From Acidobacteriota bacterium (GTDB lineage: Bacteria; Acidobacteriota; Terriglobia; Bryobacterales; Bryobacteraceae): a stretch of 64,000 bases of DNA. This document shows positions 60,363 to 64,000 of the stretch, piece by piece (the first letter of the stretch is position 1; each line of letters starts with the position of its first letter). Under the pieces are notes generated by a model that searched no databases, was not told where the DNA came from, and saw only the letters and a list, made by a program, of their open reading frames with translations. The DNA lies in assembly GCA_005808475.1 (NCBI GenBank), contig SYLY01000020.1, positions 20,573 to 84,572 of the forward strand, in the 5' to 3' direction. The position numbers and the translations under genes are program-made.

Positions 60363-61478
60363 TCAGCCGATCCTGTATTTGTCGAGCGCCGCCTCATCGA
60401 GCGACACGCCGAGGCCGGGTTTGCGAGGTATCTGGTAGTAACCGTTGCGCACGGTGAAAGGCTCCTTCATGCAGTCGTCCTCGAGGACGTTGGTGACGCT
60501 GATGCAGTATTGGATCTGGGGCCAGGCGGCGGCCTGATGGGCCTGGAACACCTGCGCGATGCCGTTGTCGATGGAGTGCTCGATCCAGATCGGCTTGGAG
60601 CTGGCCTTGGAGAGGCCCACCAGGCGTTGCAGCGTCTTGCCCATGCGGGCCGAGCCCACGATCCAGGCGTCGAGCAGTCCTTCGCGCGTCCACTGCTCGA
60701 CGTCGATGCCGTCGATATGCTCGCTCAGCTTCAGCGGCAGCTTGCCCTTCAGGCGGCGGTAACCGTCCATGTCCGCGCGCGGGATCGGCGACTCGATGCC
60801 GAAGTAGTTCGGGAATCGCGCCAACTGTTCGGTCATGTCGATGGCTTTGTCCACCGTTTCCCAGGTGGAGTTGGCGTCCGCCCAGATCTTGTAGTCCTTG
60901 GGCACGACGTCGCACATCGCGCCGGCCTGCTCCACGGCGTCGATCCACGGCCGCGCTTTCACCTTGTGGATCTTGTATCCGAGCGAGGCGCCCAGCTTGG
61001 CTTCCGACGCCATGACGGCGGGTGGAAAGCACTGGCTCCACCAGACGGGCTGGATGCGCGCGAGCGGCTTTTCGGCGAATAGCGCGGCGATGGGCTTGCC
61101 GGACGCCTTGCCCAGGATGTCGTATACCGCGATCAGGATGCCGAGCAGGGAGTCGTCGAGCAGATAGTCCGAGGGCGAAGTCCCGGCCATCTTGCGGAGG
61201 ATCGCTTCGGCGCGTTCGCGCGGCATCTTGGTCTCGCCGATGCCGGTGAGCCCGGTATCGGTGTGGAGCGTGACGAAATGGAGAACGTAGTCGGTCTGGT
61301 CGCGCTTCTGGTTCTTCCAACTGGCGAGCCACGCTTCACGGACGCGTTCGGAGAATGGCACGCGCACGGATCGGATCTCATAGCGGGTGATCCGCCCGGT
61401 GGCCGCTTGCAGGGCGGCGGGGGCCATGGGCACGAGTCCGGCATGGCCCAGTGCGGAGACGAGTTCGCGGCGCGTCAT
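60363..61478 (-). CDS. enolase-superfamily protein of the muconate lactonising/racemase subgroup
   Basis: A 371-residue member of the mandelate racemase/muconate lactonising enzyme family, different from its operon neighbour. It has the K172-x-K174 pair (IHKVKARPW), metal ligands Asp201 (WADANSTW), Glu229 (GIESPIP) and Glu253 (KLSEHID), and WIEHSIDNGIAQ near the C-terminus. K-x-K members abstract an alpha proton and include racemases, dipeptide epimerases and cycloisomerases. The N-terminus (MTRRELVSALGHAGLVPMAPAALQA) looks like a Tat or Sec signal. TACCAT 6 nt upstream drives this operon. Confidence 0.85.
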   Translation of the reverse strand: MTRRELVSALGHAGLVPMAPAALQAATGRITRYEIRSVRVPFSERVREAWLASWKNQKRDQTDYVLHFVTLHTDTGLTGIGETKMPRERAEAILRKMAGTSPSDYLLDDSLLGILIAVYDILGKASGKPIAALFAEKPLARIQPVWWSQCFPPAVMASEAKLGASLGYKIHKVKARPWIDAVEQAGAMCDVVPKDYKIWADANSTWETVDKAIDMTEQLARFPNYFGIESPIPRADMDGYRRLKGKLPLKLSEHIDGIDVEQWTREGLLDAWIVGSARMGKTLQRLVGLSKASSKPIWIEHSIDNGIAQVFQAHQAAAWPQIQYCISVTNVLEDDCMKEPFTVRNGYYQIPRKPGLGVSLDEAALDKYRIG

Positions 61479-61484
61479 CCGTTC

Positions 61485-61490
61485 ATGGTA
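61485..61490 (-). promoter_or_regulatory. -10 box (TACCAT) 6 nt before ATG
   Basis: TACCAT on the minus strand ends 6 nt before ATG 61478 at the head of the enolase-aminotransferase-enolase operon. Leaderless layout. Confidence 0.5.
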
Positions 61491-61551
61491 CTCAAAAGCC
61501 GCTTGTCCCGTTTCCCGGTGGAACCGCGCTAACAGGGTCAGGAGGACGCCG

Positions 61552-62658
61552 ATGGCAACTGACAATATCGGACCCGTGGCCGCGGAGCGAGTGGCGCGGG
61601 TGATGAAGGCGCGCGAGGCCCCGGACAAGTTCGCGCGCGTGACTCGGAGCATGTTCGTTTCGGGCGGACCGGATGCTCCGCTCGTCACGACGCGCGTGGT
61701 CCCGGTGGAGCGTGTGGTGGACGGGGTGCGCCGCCACGACTACGAGATTCGCGTGGATATCGATGGCGCGCGGTTGGGCGCCCGATCGGCCCCGCCGCCG
61801 ATGAAGGCGCGCGTGGTGACCGACCGGATCGCGGACGTGACGGCGCACGAACGGCTGCTCTCGGCGTTCGTGCCGGAGCATCTGAGCGTCCAGCCGCGGC
61901 CGCTCTTGAAGGCGAAGCCGCGATTCCGGATGCCGGCCAGATTGAGGCCTGGCGTCAAGTATGAGACGACGGTGTTCGACCCCGATGGCCGGAGCGAGTT
62001 CCGGGACACGTCCTACCCGTGGAGCGCGTTCGGGCGGTGCGAGACCAATTTGGGCCCGTTCAGCGGCGTGATGGTGGGTCCGCGCCATCTGCTGACGTGT
62101 AATCACGGCATCGACTGGACGCCGCCGCCCGGCTTCGACGCCGACTGGTTGACGTTCACCCCCGGGTACTTCGACGGCGACGCACCGTTCGGCAGCACGT
62201 ACGCGACGTTGACCTACGTGGTCAAGAAGAACAACAACAACGGCGTAAGCGACGGCGACGAGGGCCAATTCGACTACGCGGTGTGCGTGTTGAACGACCG
62301 CATCGGCGAGAGCACGGGATGGCTGGGAGCGCGCCGGTATACGGACGGGTGGGACGGCTCGGCCGTCTGGTGGCACATCGGATATCCGGGTGATCTGTCG
62401 TCCTTCGAGCGGCCCACGTGGCAGAGCGGCATCGCATTGGATGGTCACGACAGCCAGGACGATACGCACCAGGAGATCCTGCACAAGGGCGACGTGAAGC
62501 CGGGGCAGTCGGGCGGCGCGGTGTTCGGATTCTGGGACGGCGACGTGGGTCCGCGCGCGGTGGCGGTGCAATCGTGGCAGAACGACGATACCAACGGCGC
62601 GAGTGGAGGAGGAGATCTGGTGGATCTGATCATCCGGGCTCGCAACGAGAATCCGTAG
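61552..62658 (+). CDS. trypsin-like (S1-fold) serine protease without signal peptide
   Basis: A 368-residue protein; the ATG at 61552 has GGAGG 6 nt before it. Residues about 150-368 are a chymotrypsin-fold protease with His185 (LLTCNHGIDW), Asp241 (EGQFDYAVCVLND) and Ser320 (KPGQSGGAVFG). The first 150 residues (AAERVARVMKAREAPDKFARV, RVVPVERVVDGVRRHDYEIRVD, ERLLSAFVPEHLSVQP) have no recognised family and no signal peptide, so the protein is cytoplasmic or exported by another route. It is convergent with a two-gene unit of very small proteins. Confidence 0.85.
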   Translation: MATDNIGPVAAERVARVMKAREAPDKFARVTRSMFVSGGPDAPLVTTRVVPVERVVDGVRRHDYEIRVDIDGARLGARSAPPPMKARVVTDRIADVTAHERLLSAFVPEHLSVQPRPLLKAKPRFRMPARLRPGVKYETTVFDPDGRSEFRDTSYPWSAFGRCETNLGPFSGVMVGPRHLLTCNHGIDWTPPPGFDADWLTFTPGYFDGDAPFGSTYATLTYVVKKNNNNGVSDGDEGQFDYAVCVLNDRIGESTGWLGARRYTDGWDGSAVWWHIGYPGDLSSFERPTWQSGIALDGHDSQDDTHQEILHKGDVKPGQSGGAVFGFWDGDVGPRAVAVQSWQNDDTNGASGGGDLVDLIIRARNENP

Positions 62659-62680
62659 ATTCTTTCACTGGCCGCTCTAT

Positions 62681-62751
62681 CGAAGCGATGGCTCGCACGC
62701 CGGGGAGGGCGGGCGCGGCGGGCGAACCCCTCCGGACTCGCCATCGCTTCG
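62681..62751. repeat. perfect 12-bp inverted repeat with GC-rich centre
   Basis: CGAAGCGATGGC at 62681-62692 pairs with GCCATCGCTTCG at 62740-62751. The 47-bp loop is almost all G and C. It lies between the convergent protease gene and the 90-residue gene. No T-tract follows on either strand, so it is not a standard terminator. Confidence 0.6.
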
Positions 62752-62784
62752 TCGAAAAATGTCATTACCCGGCAGGACGGCCGG

Positions 62785-63057
62785 TCATGCGAGTTCCACT
62801 TCGCGGAGAAGTGGTTCCGCGGCGTTGCGCATGGCCTGCCAGGCTTCGTCGAACGGTTTGATCGCCGTCAGGATCGCGTCGAGGACGCGACGCCAGCGAG
62901 CATCGTCGACAAGGGGAGCGGGCGCGGCGTTGGTTGCGCGCCCGAAATCGCGGAGCCGGGCCGATCCACGCGGTTCGGCGGCGATGCACGGCAGAGGAGG
63001 AAGCGACTCGAAGCGAATGGTGTTGCGAGGCGCCCAGGGAGCAGGTTTCCAGTCCAT
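62785..63057 (-). CDS. small hypothetical protein (90 aa)
   Basis: No family recognised. From the ATG at 63057, with AGGAG 6-7 nt upstream, 90 residues: a Trp/Pro-rich start (MDWKPAPWAPRNTI), a cysteine near residue 24, then a helical C-terminal half (DDARWRRVLDAILTAIKPFDEAWQAMRNAAEPLL). Its Shine-Dalgarno sequence overlaps the stop codon of the 49-residue gene, so the two are coupled. Very good ribosome-binding sites on both genes argue that the unit is real. Confidence 0.55.
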   Translation of the reverse strand: MDWKPAPWAPRNTIRFESLPPLPCIAAEPRGSARLRDFGRATNAAPAPLVDDARWRRVLDAILTAIKPFDEAWQAMRNAAEPLLREVELA

Positions 63058-63066
63058 GGCGAGCTC

Positions 63067-63216
63067 CTACCAGCGGGCCGCGGCCGGCGGCTCGGGTTCG
63101 TTTTCGTGGGTTTTTTTCGCGGCGCCCGTGGAGTCCTGGTTTGCCAGGAGGACGTAGTCGCGCGAGCGGAGGGCGCCATTGGCGCGGCCAGCATCCGCTT
63201 GTAGTTCTGATTTCAT
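63067..63216 (-). CDS. 49-residue small protein
   Basis: A short gene from the ATG at 63216 with AGGGAGA 7 nt upstream. The peptide is hydrophilic, starting MKSELQADAGRANGALRSRD and ending in a Pro/Ala-rich PEPPAAARW. There is no cysteine, signal peptide or recognised family. It precedes the 90-residue gene by 9 nt and follows a leader with two hairpins. A peptide precursor, toxin-antitoxin or regulatory leader peptide are all possible; none is shown by the sequence. Confidence 0.45.
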   Translation of the reverse strand: MKSELQADAGRANGALRSRDYVLLANQDSTGAAKKTHENEPEPPAAARW

Positions 63217-63262
63217 GTTGTTTTCTCCCTGGTAGGCGGCGTGTGGAAGACGACGCCGGAGT

Positions 63263-63306
63263 GGAGGCCGCAAGTGGCCTCCGACGCCCTCAGAGTAGCC
63301 TGAGGG
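63263..63306 (-). promoter_or_regulatory. two tandem hairpins in the leader of the small-protein unit
   Basis: GGAGGCC/GGCCTCC (63263-63282, 6-nt loop) and CCCTCAG/CTGAGGG (63287-63306, 6-nt loop) are both perfect 7-bp stems. They lie 47-90 nt upstream of ATG 63216 on the minus strand. A folded RNA leader is a plausible reading. Confidence 0.4.
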
Positions 63307-63631
63307 GGTCTTTGGCGACCGCGGGTGCGGCTCGTATGCGATTGAAAACAAGGTGAAAATATTCCGCCAAAAGTCAGAACGCGGCCGCGGGCCCTCCCAC
63401 ACCGATGTTTGGCGATGCGTTCCAACGCGCCATCACCGTAAGCCTCGAAACCGGGCGAAGAGCCCGAGCGAGAAAAATCCCGATGATGGCGGCGTTGGGG
63501 AATCGCGCGATCGAACCCCGGCGAGGGCGCCCATCCTGTGAAGGACCAGTCGGCCTCCGGCGGTTGCGGTGTCGATTCGCTTCGGTGCGCGAAGCCGAGG
63601 CCGGCGATGATCTCGATGCGATGCGCTAGCT

Positions 63632-63648
63632 AACGTATATAATACGTT
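63632..63648 (+). promoter_or_regulatory. palindrome containing a perfect TATAAT -10 box
   Basis: AACGTAT-ATA-ATACGTT is a perfect 7-bp inverted repeat, and TATAAT (63638-63643) sits across its centre. A protein binding the palindrome would block the promoter, so autoregulation or an element end is likely. AAGGAG and the ATG at 63664 follow 15-20 nt later. Confidence 0.6.
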
Positions 63649-63663
63649 CAGAAAGGAGTCCCC

Positions 63664-64000
63664 ATGTCTCACTCCGTCTCCGAACTCGAGCTCCAGCGCT
63701 CCCAACTGGCCGCCCAACTGTCCCGCCTGGGCGATCTTCGCCCAGGGTCAGTCACCGGAATCGTCCGCCGCTGCGGCAAACCAACCTGTCACTGCGCTCA
63801 GCCCGGCGACCCCGGGCACGGCCCCACTGTGCGCCTGACCTACAAGGAGCAAGGCAAGGCCGTCAGTGAAGCGTTGCCGACGCCAGCCTCGGTCCGCAAG
63901 GCCGAGCGCGAGATCGCCGAGTTCCGGAAGTTTCAGGAACTGAGCCGCTCCTTCCTCGACGTCAATGAAAAGATCTGCCGTCTGCGTCCGGCGGAGGAAA
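63664..64000 (+). CDS. DUF6788-like zinc-site protein, transposon-associated, cut by window edge
   Basis: The first 112 residues of a protein whose end lies outside the window. A coiled N-terminal helix (SELELQRSQLAAQLSRLGDL) is followed by VTGIVRRCGKPTCHCAQPGDPGHGPTVRLTYKEQGK with a C-x4-C-x-C...H site. The CGKpxCxC...HGP pattern matches the DUF6788 family, small proteins often encoded just before a transposase gene. AAGGAG is 5 nt from the ATG at 63664. A transposase is expected beyond the edge but cannot be seen. Confidence 0.65.
   Translation, partial: MSHSVSELELQRSQLAAQLSRLGDLRPGSVTGIVRRCGKPTCHCAQPGDPGHGPTVRLTYKEQGKAVSEALPTPASVRKAEREIAEFRKFQELSRSFLDVNEKICRLRPAEE

Larger units (their letters stand above)
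63217..63663. other. 447-bp gene-poor gap at the edge of a mobile-element-like segment
   Basis: No credible gene is seen between the 49-residue gene and the DUF6788-like gene. It holds the two hairpins (63263-63306), a locally AT-rich spot near 63350 and the palindromic promoter at 63632-63648. A short coding-like frame (63405-63629) lacks a ribosome-binding site and was not accepted. Confidence 0.6.

Noticed and set aside
62681..62751. Inverted repeat as a bidirectional terminator
   Set aside because: No T-tract on either strand and the loop is 47 bp long.
63490..63540. TCGAACCCC stretch resembling a tRNA T-arm
   Set aside because: No matching stem, acceptor or anticodon arm around it.
55103..64000. 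Diversity-generating retroelement reverse transcriptase or template repeat
   Set aside because: Looked for in all genes and gaps of the window; nothing resembling either was seen, so no retroelement is annotated.
1..64000. CRISPR arrays, rRNA, tRNA genes
   Set aside because: No regularly spaced repeats and no recognisable rRNA or complete tRNA were seen; intergenic space is very limited.

Overview
The window is GC-rich and densely coded on both strands. It most likely comes from the chromosome of an acidobacterium of the Solibacteres/Bryobacterales type. The markers are two very large Oar-like TonB-dependent receptors with an N-terminal carboxypeptidase-regulatory domain, a Kelch protein ending in a TIGR03437-type domain, a DUF1549/DUF1553 plus DUF1501 pair, an S8 protease with a long beta-rich tail, a sulfatase, and futalosine-pathway menaquinone genes (mqnA, mqnC). 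This taxonomic call is inference from gene content; no rRNA, tRNA or CRISPR array was seen.

Layout. 1-13 kb: a truncated M81 peptidase, a divergent EF-G, a Kelch/TIGR03437 protein, TonB receptor 1 behind a methyltransferase, then an overlapping M48 protease, HAD phosphatase and DUF3592 run. 13-26 kb: ilvE, a NagA-like deacetylase, a small OB-fold-like protein, the DUF1549-DUF1501-exported propeller run, a subtilase and an unknown Pro/Arg-rich protein. 26-34.6 kb: a Ser/Thr kinase and a Gfo/Idh/MocA oxidoreductase on the minus strand. Opposite them is a plus-strand carbohydrate run: GT2-methyltransferase fusion, zinc dehydrogenase, sugar isomerase, NAD epimerase and polysaccharide deacetylase. 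34.6-45 kb: a BNR-repeat protein overlapping a MoaD-like protein, a ROK kinase, a class C serine hydrolase, an alpha/beta hydrolase, a TolB-like/TPR protein, an NHL propeller, then mqnC and mqnA. 45-52.6 kb: a polysaccharide ABC permease, sulfatase and TonB receptor 2 on the plus strand, convergent with an SPFH pair. 52.6-55 kb: a tightly overlapping coaD-aspartate aminotransferase-mannose-6-phosphate isomerase operon. 55.1-57.9 kb: a DUF4062-NACHT-FGE fold protein. 57.9-61.5 kb: an enolase/aminotransferase/enolase operon. 61.5-64 kb: a trypsin-like protease, a two-gene small-protein unit with a structured leader, and a truncated DUF6788-like, transposon-associated gene.

Two observations stand out. 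First, the 915-residue DUF4062-NACHT-FGE protein looks like a STAND-type sensor/effector. Its C-terminus resembles the variable region of diversity-generating retroelement target proteins: it has the RGxS...R...GFR frame, ten consecutive codons ending in C, and a hairpin just after the gene. No reverse transcriptase or template repeat lies in the window, so diversification is only a hypothesis. Second, many unlinked genes have a TAnnnT-type -10 box whose last base lies 6-9 nt before the start codon, usually without a Shine-Dalgarno sequence. This is the layout expected for leaderless mRNAs, and it settles several GTG and TTG starts.
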